From Polyangia bacterium (GTDB lineage Bacteria; Myxococcota_A; Polyangia; Polyangiales; Polyangiaceae), in contig JAUIKB010000072.1 in the NCBI GenBank assembly GCA_030430975.1, positions 1-11,259 on the forward strand: a stretch of DNA of 11,259 bases, read 5' to 3'. The notes beneath the pieces were generated by a model, which saw only the letters and a list, made by a program, of their open reading frames with translations, made no database searches and was not told the DNA's origin. A program made the position numbers and the translations under genes. Every line of letters starts with the position of its first letter. The stretch's first letter is position 1. This document shows positions 1-7,541 of the stretch, piece after piece.

Positions 1-1
1 G

Positions 2-1234
2 GGCAGCGCGCCTGCGGCATCAGCGCCCTCGACGCCCACGCGATATCCGGCGTCACGCACCTTGTCGCCCATCACCAGGAGCGTGGTCGAGCGCTGGCGG
101 CGTCTGCGCGCGGCGCGTGCATCGCAACTGCGCGACAACGTGTTCGCCAAGGTCGGCGACTCGGTGACGGTGAGCGGAGACTATCTGTACTGCTTCGACA
201 AGCAGCGGACCCAACTCGAGCAGCACCCGCACCTGCTGCCGACGCTGCAGCACTTCCGCGCCAAGACGCTTGAGGGGCGATCGTCGTTCGGACGCGACAG
301 CGTGGCCGCGGTGATCGGTTGGAGTGCGTGGAATGTGATCCACGGCGACCCGTCGCCGCTGTCGAAGGAACTGGAGTTCGCGCGCCCGGCGTTGGCGCTG
401 GTTCAGTTCGGTACCAACGATATTCAGATCGGCGCGCCCCACCACTTCGCGTTTAAGTTCTTCGAAGTGCTCGATACGGTTCTGCGTACCGGCGCGATCC
501 CGATCGTTTCGACGGTGATGCCGCGGCGCGACAGCACCAAGGCGGCGCGCGCTGTGCCGATCTACAACGTGTTCATCCGCGGCATCGCGGAGGCTCGCCA
601 GGTTCCGCTCATCGATTACCACCGCGAGCTTCAGCCATTGCCCCGCGACGGTCTGGCCAAGGACGGCATTCACCCGGCGACGTATAGCGGCAAGATGGGC
701 CGCGACGCTTGCGACTTCAGCGAACCAGCGCTGCAGTTCGGGTACAACGTCAAGAACCTGCTGACCCTCAAGGCGCTTCACCGCGTGCGCGCGGTATTGA
801 CGGATGGGCCTGTCGAACCGGGCGTTGCGTGGCGAGGTGAGGGCACCGTCGAGTCGCCGCTGCGCGTGACGAAACTGCCGTTTACCCACTTTGAACGGTA
901 TGCTGCGGGCGAATCCAAGTGGGAAACCTATGCATGCCCGAAGGCGCGTGAGGCGAAGGGACCCGAAACGGTCTACCGGCTCAAAGTCACGAAGCCCGGC
1001 CGGTATCGAATCATGCAGCTCGACCGCGGACCGTTCGAGTACGACCTGTTCCTGCTCGGTTCAGCGGACCCGAATGCGTGCATCGCCACCCACCAGCGAG
1101 TCATCAAGCGAGACCTCAAGGCCGGTGAGTACCTGATCGTCGTGGACGGCGTGGCCCGCGCCAAAGCTCCCAATGTCGACGAATTCACCCCCGACGGACA
1201 GCTGCTGACCGTCACGCGCGAGTCCAAGCGCTAA
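2..1234 (+). CDS. SGNH/GDSL-family hydrolase with C-terminal PPC-like domain (5' partial)
   Basis: This reading frame is open to the left edge, so the true start is upstream; the first codons read as a Pro/Ala/Ser/Thr-rich stretch, like the linker that follows the signal peptide of a secreted or lipid-anchored enzyme. A TTG at 62 lies inside it and is probably not the start. All SGNH blocks are visible, numbering from the codon at base 2: GDSVT with nucleophile Ser54, Gly97 in FGRDS, Asn139 in FGTND, and Asp221/His224 in DGIHP. Such enzymes are esterases, lipases or carbohydrate deacetylases; the substrate cannot be told. After the catalytic domain, about residues 320-395 (YRLKVTKPGRYRI, then DLKAGEYLIVVDG) look like a small beta-sandwich of the bacterial pre-peptidase C-terminal type, common on exported enzymes. 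The reductase gene follows after 21 bp and may be co-transcribed, with no obvious functional link. Family call is firm, substrate unknown. Confidence 0.85.
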   Translation, partial: GSAPAASAPSTPTRYPASRTLSPITRSVVERWRRLRAARASQLRDNVFAKVGDSVTVSGDYLYCFDKQRTQLEQHPHLLPTLQHFRAKTLEGRSSFGRDSVAAVIGWSAWNVIHGDPSPLSKELEFARPALALVQFGTNDIQIGAPHHFAFKFFEVLDTVLRTGAIPIVSTVMPRRDSTKAARAVPIYNVFIRGIAEARQVPLIDYHRELQPLPRDGLAKDGIHPATYSGKMGRDACDFSEPALQFGYNVKNLLTLKALHRVRAVLTDGPVEPGVAWRGEGTVESPLRVTKLPFTHFERYAAGESKWETYACPKAREAKGPETVYRLKVTKPGRYRIMQLDRGPFEYDLFLLGSADPNACIATHQRVIKRDLKAGEYLIVVDGVARAKAPNVDEFTPDGQLLTVTRESKR

Positions 1235-1255
1235 GCCTAGCGTCAGGGCATTGCG

Positions 1256-2002
1256 GTGCAGCCCCATGGGCGCTACGTCCCGCTCGTGGCGTGGGTTGAG
1301 GCGACTGTTGTGCAGCGCCGGGTGTGGGCGCCCGGTCTCGTTACGTTGACGTTCGAGGCCAGCATTCGACCGTTCAAACCCGGTCAGTTCGTCAACCTAG
1401 GTCTAGACATCGATGGCGCGCGCGTCCGCCGCTCGTACTCGTTGTCATCCGCTCCGGATGCTCCTCTTGAGGTGTTTCTGACCGAGGTGCCTGAGGGCGA
1501 GCTGACGCCGACCCTGGCGGCGCTCGCCCCGAGCGACCGACTGTTCGTCGAGGACCAGCCACAGGGCTTCTTCACGATGGAGTACGTTCCGACGGCCCGT
1601 GACCTGTGGATGATCGCTACCGGGACTGGGTTGGGACCGTTCATATCCATGCTGCGCGCGAGTGTCGCCCGGGAACGGTTCGATCAAATCGTAGTCGTCC
1701 ACGGCGTTCGACGCGTGGAGCACTTGGCGTATCGTGACGAGCTCGAGGGCATGGCGGGGGTGCGGTACGTGCCGACAGCGACCCGCGAAGACGGCGTCCT
1801 TCGCGGCCGGATTCCGGCTTTGATCAAAAACGGTGAGCTCGAGCGCTGCGCAGAACTGAAGCTCACCGACCAACACAGTCACGTGATGCTCTGCGGCAAC
1901 CCTCAGATGATCGCCGACACGTCGGCTATACTCGCCGAGCGCGACATGCGACGCCACAGGGTGCGCAAGCCCGGGCACATTTCGACCGAAAAGTACTGGT
2001 GA
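1256..2002 (+). CDS. fpr: Ferredoxin/flavodoxin-NADP+ reductase, E. coli-like bacterial type
   Basis: A 248-residue cytoplasmic flavoprotein that moves electrons between NADPH and ferredoxin or flavodoxin. The FAD-binding barrel comes first, with the diagnostic RRSYSLSSAP (residues 58-67) that grips the isoalloxazine and phosphate. The nucleotide-binding half follows: ATGTGLGPF (121-129), the pyrophosphate loop, and MLCGNPQMI (211-219). The protein ends in STEKYW; a terminal aromatic residue places it with the E. coli-type reductases rather than the Azotobacter/Rhodobacter type, which carries a longer tail. Length fits the family. The GTG at 1256 has AGGG at 1245-1248, seven bases upstream. 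A second in-frame GTG at 1286 would give MAWVEATVVQRR, closer to the usual N-terminus, but has no ribosome binding site. The ferredoxin partner is not in the window. Function is certain at family level; the exact start is not. Confidence 0.93.
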   Translation: MQPHGRYVPLVAWVEATVVQRRVWAPGLVTLTFEASIRPFKPGQFVNLGLDIDGARVRRSYSLSSAPDAPLEVFLTEVPEGELTPTLAALAPSDRLFVEDQPQGFFTMEYVPTARDLWMIATGTGLGPFISMLRASVARERFDQIVVVHGVRRVEHLAYRDELEGMAGVRYVPTATREDGVLRGRIPALIKNGELERCAELKLTDQHSHVMLCGNPQMIADTSAILAERDMRRHRVRKPGHISTEKYW

Positions 2003-2013
2003 GAACCTGAATG

Positions 2014-2034
2014 GCGGCCACCCGTCGTGGCCGC
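2014..2034 (+). terminator. GC-rich hairpin after the reductase gene
   Basis: An 8-bp perfect inverted repeat (GCGGCCAC, 5-base loop, GTGGCCGC) starts 11 bases after the reductase stop. There is no T-run behind it, so it is not a classical intrinsic terminator. It may stabilise the 3' end of the upstream message or act as a weak terminator before the lipoprotein gene at 2072. Confidence 0.4.
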
Positions 2035-2071
2035 GTGGTGCGACAACCGAAAGCTGGGTACGCTATGAGCG

Positions 2072-4516
2072 ATGTCTAGCTTTCGACGCCCGCTGACGAC
2101 CGTCTCGATCACCGCCCTGCTCGCCGGGGCGATTTGGCTGCCCACCGGTTGCGGAAGCGACTCGTCCGGAACATCGGCGGCGGGCGGCGGACCGAAACCC
2201 GACGCTGGCAACGACGCGTCGACCGACGGCCAAGGCGGCGGCTCCGGCGATGGGGGCGGCGGTACGGCAGGCGTCGGAGGCACTCTAAGTCTTGATGGTG
2301 GGGATTGCGAATGCGATTCCGGCGTATGCATCAACAACGTTTGCTGTCCGGAAGACCTGGCGTGCGGCATGACGTGCTGCGCCGCCGGTGACGTGTGCTC
2401 GTTCCAGATGTGCGCCACTCCGGGCATGGAGTGTGTGGACTCCGATGAGTGCGGCGCGGATCAGTACTGCGAATTCTCACTGGGCGATTCCGGCAGCGAT
2501 GGTGGTGTGGACGGCGGAGACGCCGGCGACGGCGGTACCTGTCAGGGAGGTGTGACGCTGCCGACGGGCCGGTGTTTGCCCAAACCGCCGCAGTGCGCGC
2601 CGGGGCAAGAACCCGGCGACCCGCTCGATTGTATTCAGGAGTGCGAATACAAGCCACCGCCAGGCACGTTCGCGCCGCAGCTCAAGCACCACTGGGACAA
2701 GGGCCAGATCATGATGTCCCCGATCGTGGTTCAGCTCGACGACGACAACTGCGACGGCAAGGTCGACGATAAAGACATTCCCGAGATTCTCTTCTCCACG
2801 TTCGAGTACACGAAACCGGCGACCGGCGATAACGGCGGCGCCATCTACAGCCAGAACGGGACGCTCCACGCGATCAGCGTCGTCGGCGGCCAGCTGGTCG
2901 ACAAATGGAGCTACTCGCCAGACACGCCGTTCGACAACCGCGTTCATCCGGGCACCCATCTGGCCGGCGGAAACATCGATGGCCAGCCCGGCAACGAGGT
3001 GATCGTCTGCACACAGAACGGTCGAACCCGCGCTTTGAACGCGGACGGCACGGAGCTTTGGCTGTCGACCATTGCCGGGTGCTTCATGCCCAGCATCGCC
3101 GACCTCGATCAAGACGGCACACCGGAAGTCTTGTCGGGCGCCGGCGTTCTGGATGGCGCGACCGGCGCGACGAAGTTCCCAGTGGCTGGCGGTGCGTTCG
3201 GTACGTTCGCTGACGTCACCGGCGACGGCTACCTGGACGTGGTAACGGGACGCCGGGTGTACGACCGCACCGGCGCGCTCCTCGCGGACGTCGCGAACGT
3301 CATGGACACATCGACGACGCCGGCCACGCCGGCCCCACTGGTCGGTTCCTACACGGCGATCGGCGACTTCGACAAGGACACTAAGCCCGAGATCGTGCTC
3401 GTCGATTACGCATCCCACTCCGTGCACATTTGGCAGTACGACCCGAACGAACCCAACAGCATCAAGGTCATCCGCCGTGACATCGACATGAACGGCACGT
3501 TTACCAACAACTGCGCGGTCGGGTCGGCTGGCGAAACGCGTGGCGGCGGGCCGCCGACGATCGGCGACTTCAACGGTGACGGGACTCCAGACGTCGCGGT
3601 CGCCACGGGCATCGGTTACACCGTGCTCGACGGCACCAAGCTGCTCGATTCGACGGTGCCGAACAACCAGACGAACCTCTGGCTTAAGGAGACGAAGGAC
3701 TGCTCATCAGCCGCGACCGGGAGTTCCGTCTTCGACTTCGACGGCGACGGCAAACCCGAGGTCGTCTACGCGGACGAACACACGCTGCGGATCTATGACG
3801 GTACGAACGGCGACGAGCTGTGGAGCACCTGCAACACCAGCGGCACACTCACCGAGTACCCCCTGGTGGCCGACGTCGACAACGACGGCCACGCTGACTT
3901 GATCGTGATCGCCAACGACTATTCAGGACTGACGTGTCTGCCGGCGACCGACCCCCCGACGAAAGTTCGTGGTGTGCGTATCTATGGCGACACCACCGGC
4001 AAATGGGTGCGCACGCGCAGCATCTGGAACCAGCACACGTATCACGTGACCAACGTGAACGAAGACGGCTCGATCCCGCAGGTCGAGGAGAAGAACTGGA
4101 CTCATCCCCGCTTGAACAACTTCCGTCAGAACATCCAGCCCTCCGGAGAATTCAACGCGCCCGACTTGGTGGTGCAGGTGCGACCCCGGTGTACTAACGA
4201 CTACGGCCTGATCGCCCGCGTGCGGAACATCGGGCTGGCCAAGGTTCCGGCTGGTGTCGTGGTCGGATTCTACGAAGGTGACCCCGCGGCGGGCGGTACG
4301 CGACTCGGCGAAGGAGTTACGACCCAGGCGCTCGGCCCGGCGGAGTCGACCGACGTTGCCTTTGCCATCCCGATGCCCTCGGCCGCGCTAACAAGTGGAG
4401 CCACACAAGCCTACGCCAAGGTGGACGACGGCGGTCCGCCGCACGCGTGGGTCGAATGTCGTGACGACAACAACACCAGCGCGGGCGAATCCGGCGCCTG
4501 TGACGTGCCTAAGTAG
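2072..4516 (+). CDS. Secreted lipoprotein with Cys-rich region, FG-GAP/VCBS propeller and CARDB-like C-terminus
   Basis: An 814-residue exported protein. A hydrophobic N-terminus ends in WLPTGC, so Cys27 is the probable lipidated residue; Pro at -3 makes the lipobox imperfect. Residues 28-75 are a Gly/Ser/Asp-rich linker. Residues 79-191 are Cys-rich (CINNVCCPEDLACGMTCC and more), probably disulfide-bonded, and broken by an acidic Gly/Asp stretch. Residues about 205-680 form a beta-propeller with repeated DxDxDG-type calcium loops: DLDQDGTPEV near 345, GDFNGDGTPD near 498, DFDGDGKPEV near 553, DVDNDGHADL near 600. The segment with IWNQHTYHVTNVNEDG and LNNFRQN is a conserved ending seen in this type of propeller protein. 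Residues about 698-805 resemble a CARDB adhesion-like sandwich. The role is probably cell-surface binding or adhesion, which is inferred. No clear ribosome binding site precedes the ATG. It converges on the minus-strand gene with 4 bp between stops. Confidence 0.85.
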   Translation: MSSFRRPLTTVSITALLAGAIWLPTGCGSDSSGTSAAGGGPKPDAGNDASTDGQGGGSGDGGGGTAGVGGTLSLDGGDCECDSGVCINNVCCPEDLACGMTCCAAGDVCSFQMCATPGMECVDSDECGADQYCEFSLGDSGSDGGVDGGDAGDGGTCQGGVTLPTGRCLPKPPQCAPGQEPGDPLDCIQECEYKPPPGTFAPQLKHHWDKGQIMMSPIVVQLDDDNCDGKVDDKDIPEILFSTFEYTKPATGDNGGAIYSQNGTLHAISVVGGQLVDKWSYSPDTPFDNRVHPGTHLAGGNIDGQPGNEVIVCTQNGRTRALNADGTELWLSTIAGCFMPSIADLDQDGTPEVLSGAGVLDGATGATKFPVAGGAFGTFADVTGDGYLDVVTGRRVYDRTGALLADVANVMDTSTTPATPAPLVGSYTAIGDFDKDTKPEIVLVDYASHSVHIWQYDPNEPNSIKVIRRDIDMNGTFTNNCAVGSAGETRGGGPPTIGDFNGDGTPDVAVATGIGYTVLDGTKLLDSTVPNNQTNLWLKETKDCSSAATGSSVFDFDGDGKPEVVYADEHTLRIYDGTNGDELWSTCNTSGTLTEYPLVADVDNDGHADLIVIANDYSGLTCLPATDPPTKVRGVRIYGDTTGKWVRTRSIWNQHTYHVTNVNEDGSIPQVEEKNWTHPRLNNFRQNIQPSGEFNAPDLVVQVRPRCTNDYGLIARVRNIGLAKVPAGVVVGFYEGDPAAGGTRLGEGVTTQALGPAESTDVAFAIPMPSAALTSGATQAYAKVDDGGPPHAWVECRDDNNTSAGESGACDVPK

Positions 4517-4520
4517 GTCG

Positions 4521-5183
4521 TTACTCTTCCGTCCCGCCCAGAGCGTTGGGACATGCCATTTCAACCTTCTGGCACTCGGGAATCATCGACGTGTCGGGTC
4601 CGAGGCTCTGTAGCGACATGGGGTCCTCAACCGCGCTGCAGTCGATCTGGTCGTAAGCTGTCTTAACAGCCTCGATGAGCTTGATCGAACAGGCTTCGAT
4701 CTCACCGATGGTGAGCTGACAGTCTGTGGCATCGTTTACCGCATCCTTGCAGTTGTCCTCCGGAGGCTCGGCTTTGGCCTCTGCGACGCAGCCAGCGAGC
4801 TGCGACTCGCAGTCGGCTTTGGTGGAGGTGCCGGTGAAAGCGAACGTGATGATGCAGTTCACCTCAGCCGCCTTGTCGGGTGAAACCTGCTGGTTGAAGT
4901 AGGCGTTCGATTTCTCGCACGCCGCCTTGGCCTCCGCATCGGTCACATCCCCGAGCTTCTTGCCCGCCGGCAGTCCCGAGATCGTCCCGCCGCCACCGGT
5001 CCCGCCGCCAGTTCCGCCGCCCCCTGTAGCTGCGCCGCTGCCGCCGCTGCCGCCACTGCCGCCGCTGCCGCCGGTTCCGCCAGCACCGCCGCTGCCGCCG
5101 CTGTTGGTACCGCTGGTGCAGCCAACTGCGCCTAATGCCAAGGAGATTCCAAGAGTTGATGCTAGTCGTAAGATCTTGTTCAT
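4521..5183 (-). CDS. Small Cys-rich lipoprotein with Gly/Ser linker
   Basis: A 220-residue exported lipoprotein of unknown function. The start is taken at the ATG at 5183 because a typical signal peptide follows (MNKILRLASTLG...) ending in LGAVGC, with Cys22 as the lipidated residue; the frame stays open far upstream to 5978, but that part runs antisense through the next gene. After Cys22 comes a linker of about 45 residues made almost only of Gly, Ser and Thr, encoded by an imperfect CCGCCGCTG-type simple repeat (about 4981-5105) that could vary by slippage. The C-terminal domain holds ten cysteines in spaced pairs, enough for five disulfides, in a largely helical-looking sequence. Upstream AGGA (5198-5195) sits 11 bases from the ATG, rather far. 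The start codon lies in a hairpin loop, described separately. No named family recognised. Confidence 0.82.
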   Translation of the reverse strand: MNKILRLASTLGISLALGAVGCTSGTNSGGSGGAGGTGGSGGSGGSGGSGAATGGGGTGGGTGGGGTISGLPAGKKLGDVTDAEAKAACEKSNAYFNQQVSPDKAAEVNCIITFAFTGTSTKADCESQLAGCVAEAKAEPPEDNCKDAVNDATDCQLTIGEIEACSIKLIEAVKTAYDQIDCSAVEDPMSLQSLGPDTSMIPECQKVEMACPNALGGTEE

Positions 5184-5194
5184 AGGTCTTACGA
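5166..5194 (-). promoter_or_regulatory. Inverted repeat enclosing the start codon of the small lipoprotein gene
   Basis: Two perfect 8-base arms (TCGTAAGA and TCTTACGA) are 13 bases apart. In the minus-strand message, after one C-A mismatch, two more pairs form and leave the seven-base loop AUGAACA, which begins with the start codon. The AGGA lies just outside the stem. It could be a translational control hairpin, or a DNA operator in the 60-bp divergent region between the two genes. The pairing is seen; the role is inferred. Confidence 0.45.
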
Positions 5195-5243
5195 TCCTAC
5201 GCTGACGGACGCCACGACGCCAGCGGCTGCCTGCGCCGAAACT

Positions 5244-5864
5244 ATGGCTTCGCGCTCTAACCCGGAAACGGTACAACCTGATGACAGTATGAGCGAGCGC
5301 CGCCGAAGCAAACGTCCTCCCGCCATGCCCGGCGCGCCCTCTGCGGCAAGCCCGTGGGAAGAGGAAGCGACCGTCATCTGGTCGCCGCCCGACGACTGGG
5401 ACGCGGCCGATGACCCGCCCCCGCCGACGCCGGCGGCCGCGCCGCCGAGCGAAGAGCCGAAGCGACCCGCCGTAGAGGTAGAGGTTCGTTACATCACTGG
5501 GGCCGCGGCGCTCAGCGGCCCGCGCAAGGTGTACGAGTTGTGGACTCGTAACCGCGTTTACTATCTCGATGCGGAAATGAAGTGCGTTGGCGTGATCGAT
5601 CTGGCGAGTGGTCGCGAGAACGCCAAGCACCCGTTCCTCGGAGCTAAGCTCGTCGGCGGGCAGCTCCGTCGCGAGGGCAGCAACGAGCTGTCGTTTCCGC
5701 TCCCGTCGCCGGGATCTGAGGCCGTATTCCAGAAGTCCAACGACATGCGGCGAATCCGATTGTCGCTCACGTCGGCGGTGACTCGCGTCATCGTTCACCT
5801 CCAGCGCGTTAAAGTGAACCTGGACGAGAACGACAGCGCCTGGGGCCACATCACTAAGATCTGA
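5244..5864 (+). CDS. Conserved-looking hypothetical protein with disordered Pro-rich N-terminus
   Basis: A 206-residue protein with no signal peptide or membrane segment, so probably cytoplasmic. Residues 1-75 are rich in Pro, Ala, Arg and acidic residues and look disordered (a run of Arg/Lys around 19-25, then DDWDAADDPPPP). Residues about 78-206 look folded, with alternating strand-like segments: EVEVRYITGAAAL, KVYELWTRNRVYYLD, VGVIDLASGREN, FLGAKLVGGQL, IRLSLTSAVTRVIVHL. I do not recognise a named domain. The ATG at 5244 gives the longest product; an in-frame ATG at 5289 (MSERRRSKRPP) is an equally reasonable start, and neither has a clear Shine-Dalgarno. Its stop overlaps the start of the barrel gene by one base (TGATG), which suggests translational coupling and a shared role, though the barrel gene is now broken. 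It diverges from the small lipoprotein gene, 60 bp away. Confidence 0.75.
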   Translation: MASRSNPETVQPDDSMSERRRSKRPPAMPGAPSAASPWEEEATVIWSPPDDWDAADDPPPPTPAAAPPSEEPKRPAVEVEVRYITGAAALSGPRKVYELWTRNRVYYLDAEMKCVGVIDLASGRENAKHPFLGAKLVGGQLRREGSNELSFPLPSPGSEAVFQKSNDMRRIRLSLTSAVTRVIVHLQRVKVNLDENDSAWGHITKI

Positions 5865-7194
5865 TGCCGCTACGGTCGACATCACTTGCTCGCGCGCGCC
5901 ACGGGCTGAGTGGACTAGCGGCGTTGGGCGCGTTCGCGATATCCCTGAACGCGTCAGCGCAGGTCCGACCGTCCGCACCCGAGCCGCCGCCAGCGACGAC
6001 GGACGGCCCGCTGCCGCTGACGATCAGCGGTGTGTTCTTCACGCGCTACGAATTACGTGATGGTTACGATGAACTCGGCGTGTCACGCGGCCGTTTCTTA
6101 GAAGGCGACGGGACGGCGTTTCGGGCGCGGCTCGGTTTCAGGACTGCGCCGATCTCGACGGGGGACGGGCCGGACCTCGTGCTGCAGTTCACGCCGCAAG
6201 CGGTTGGCTTTCTCGGCACGACTGCGAACACGCTGGATGATCATCCGGTCGGATTGTACGAGGCTATATGCGCCTCGACGGCGAGAGCGCTACGCTCGAT
6301 GTGGGGCGGTTCGCGATGGAGTACGGCGAAGCCCGGCTCATCGGTTTCGCCGACTTCAACGAGAACGGCCGTGCGTTCGACGGCGCTCGCGTGCGGTTTC
6401 GTCCCGGAGCAGGCGTATTCATCGACGGCTTCATCACCCAACAGGCAGAGGGGCGCGGGCGCTCGAGCGCCGAACACTTCGGCGGTGGCGATCAGTACTT
6501 CTACGGTCTCTATGCCCAGCTCGGCCCGGCGATCTCCAAGCGGCTCGATTTCGATCTGTACACGCTGGGGTTGTCGTCAGGACCGGATGAGGCGGCACGC
6601 GGCGCCAACGGTGAAACCGTGCGGACGGATGGCGCCGCCGAAGCAACTCTCGGTACGCGGCTGAAACACCGCGCCGGCAAATGGGACTACGGCGTCGAGG
6701 CCGGTCTGCAAATCGGCCAGCGTTCCGATGTCGAGGCCTCGGTCGACACGTTCGCCGGGCAAGTCGACGCGGAGATCGGCCTCGCGCCGAACGCGTCCTC
6801 TCGCGTCTTCGTTGGCGGCGCCTACGCGACGGGCGACGATCCGACGACCGCCACGGACGAAAGCTGGAACCAGCTGTTTCCTCGAGCCCATCGTCACATC
6901 GGCTTGATGGACGTGATCGGCGACCGCTCGAACATCGGGCAAGGGCGCCTCGGGGTAAAGCTACCGATCGCCGGCAAACTCAGCGTGCAAAGCACCGGGC
7001 ACCTATTCTGGCGACCCGAGGGCATCGACGCGGCCCAAGGCTTCGCCGGCGGCGAGGTCGACACGAAGTTCGCCTACACCTGGTCAAAGCGCCTCGTTGC
7101 CCACGCGCTCTACGGCGTCTTCGTGCCCGGCGAAGCGCTCCCGGACGATCGCCTCGCCCACTACCTTGAGCTTCAACTCACCGCGCGTTTCTAA
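5864..7194 (+). pseudogene. AlgE-like outer membrane barrel (alginate export family), frameshifted
   Basis: One protein in two frames. The first part (from ATG 5864) has a signal peptide with a likely ASA/Q cleavage after residue 32, then a Pro-rich stretch and the first barrel strands (LTISGVFFTRYELRDGYDELG). At about 6260-6267 the frame must slip back by one base to continue as EAYMRLDGESATLDVGRF and then LIGFADFNENGRAFDGARV, the pattern of the alginate-export type barrel (PF13372-like), with strands up to the terminal ELQLTARF. Joined, it is about 443 residues, a normal size. Without the shift, the first frame runs through Arg/Ser-rich nonsense to 6664. No slippery heptamer is seen, so a one-base deletion, real or a sequencing error, is the simplest explanation. 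Homology to alginate export does not prove that alginate is the cargo; such porins also serve other substrates. It is coupled to the gene upstream by a one-base overlap. Confidence 0.8.
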
Positions 7195-7197
7195 CCA

Positions 7198-7233
7198 GTG
7201 AACTGCGGGGACGCGTAAACCAGTTCACGGGAC
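7198..7233 (+). repeat. Hairpin repeat A, copy 1
   Basis: A 36-base unit: arm GTGAACTG, 15-base loop CGGGGACGCGTAAAC with a central ACGCGT, arm CAGTTCAC, then GGGAC. It begins 4 bases after the barrel gene stop and so may end up at the 3' end of that message. It resembles the REP-type palindromes that gather between convergent genes. Arms and loop are identical in all three copies. Confidence 0.85.
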
Positions 7234-7237
7234 CTGC

Positions 7238-7273
7238 GTGAACTGCGGGGACGCGTAAACCAGTTCACGGGAC
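7238..7273 (+). repeat. Hairpin repeat A, copy 2
   Basis: Same arms and same 15-base loop as copy 1, starting exactly 40 bp later, in the same orientation. The flanks CTGCG (before) and GGGACGT (after) match copy 3, so the copied unit is a little longer than the hairpin. Confidence 0.85.
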
Positions 7274-7283
7274 GTTGCGCGAA

Positions 7284-7440
7284 CGCTGTCGCAAACCTCA
7301 GGGTAATGCCCGTCGCGCCATTACGTCACGGTAACGCCCGGGCCGTTCGCTGTCGCAAACCTCAGGGTAACGCCCGTCGCGCCATGACGTCACGGTAACG
7401 CCCGGGCCGTTCGCTGTCGCAAACCTCACGGTAACGCCCG
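7284..7440 (+). repeat. 64-bp tandem repeat B, two full copies and a partial third
   Basis: Units 7284-7347 and 7348-7411 are 64 bp each and differ at only two positions; 7412-7440 is a partial third, which starts like a full unit but has CACGG where the others have CAGGG. Inside each unit a shorter element, TCASGGTAAYGCCCG, occurs twice, 28 bp apart, giving five occurrences at 7298, 7326, 7362, 7390 and 7426 with spacing 28, 36, 28, 36. Each full unit ends in a near-palindrome, AACGCCCGGGCCGTT. No coding role is apparent. Confidence 0.9.
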
Positions 7441-7463
7441 CGAAGCCTCAACACGGGAGCTGC

Positions 7464-7499
7464 GTGAACTGCGGGGACGCGTAAACCAGTTCACGGGAC
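7464..7499 (+). repeat. Hairpin repeat A, copy 3
   Basis: Identical arms and loop, same orientation, separated from copy 2 by the 64-bp tandem array B and abutting the start of the 45-bp array C. The flanks CTGCG and GGGACGT are shared with copy 2. Confidence 0.85.
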
Positions 7500-7541
7500 G
7501 TCGGCGGCCCGTCACCGCTGGAAAAACTCGCAGTAATTCTC

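Noticed and set aside
62..64. TTG at 62 as the start of the left SGNH hydrolase
   Set aside because: The frame stays open to the window edge with linker-like Pro/Ala/Ser/Thr codons, and a start here would leave a secreted-type enzyme without a signal peptide.
53..889. Long minus-strand open frame (278 codons) opposite the left SGNH hydrolase gene
   Set aside because: Arg/His/Val-rich composition without domain pattern, lying antisense to a gene with all catalytic blocks; typical shadow of a high-GC gene.
2477..3427. Minus-strand open frame of 316 codons inside the propeller lipoprotein gene
   Set aside because: Antisense to clear calcium-loop repeats; no signal, motif or start site of its own.
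5184..5978. Upstream extension of the small lipoprotein frame to an ATG at 5978
   Set aside because: The extension is Arg-rich, antisense to two genes, and would bury the signal peptide and lipobox inside the protein.
6255..6275. Programmed -1 frameshift in the barrel gene
   Set aside because: No X XXY YYZ slippery heptamer at the junction and no obvious downstream stimulatory stem; a one-base deletion or error is simpler.
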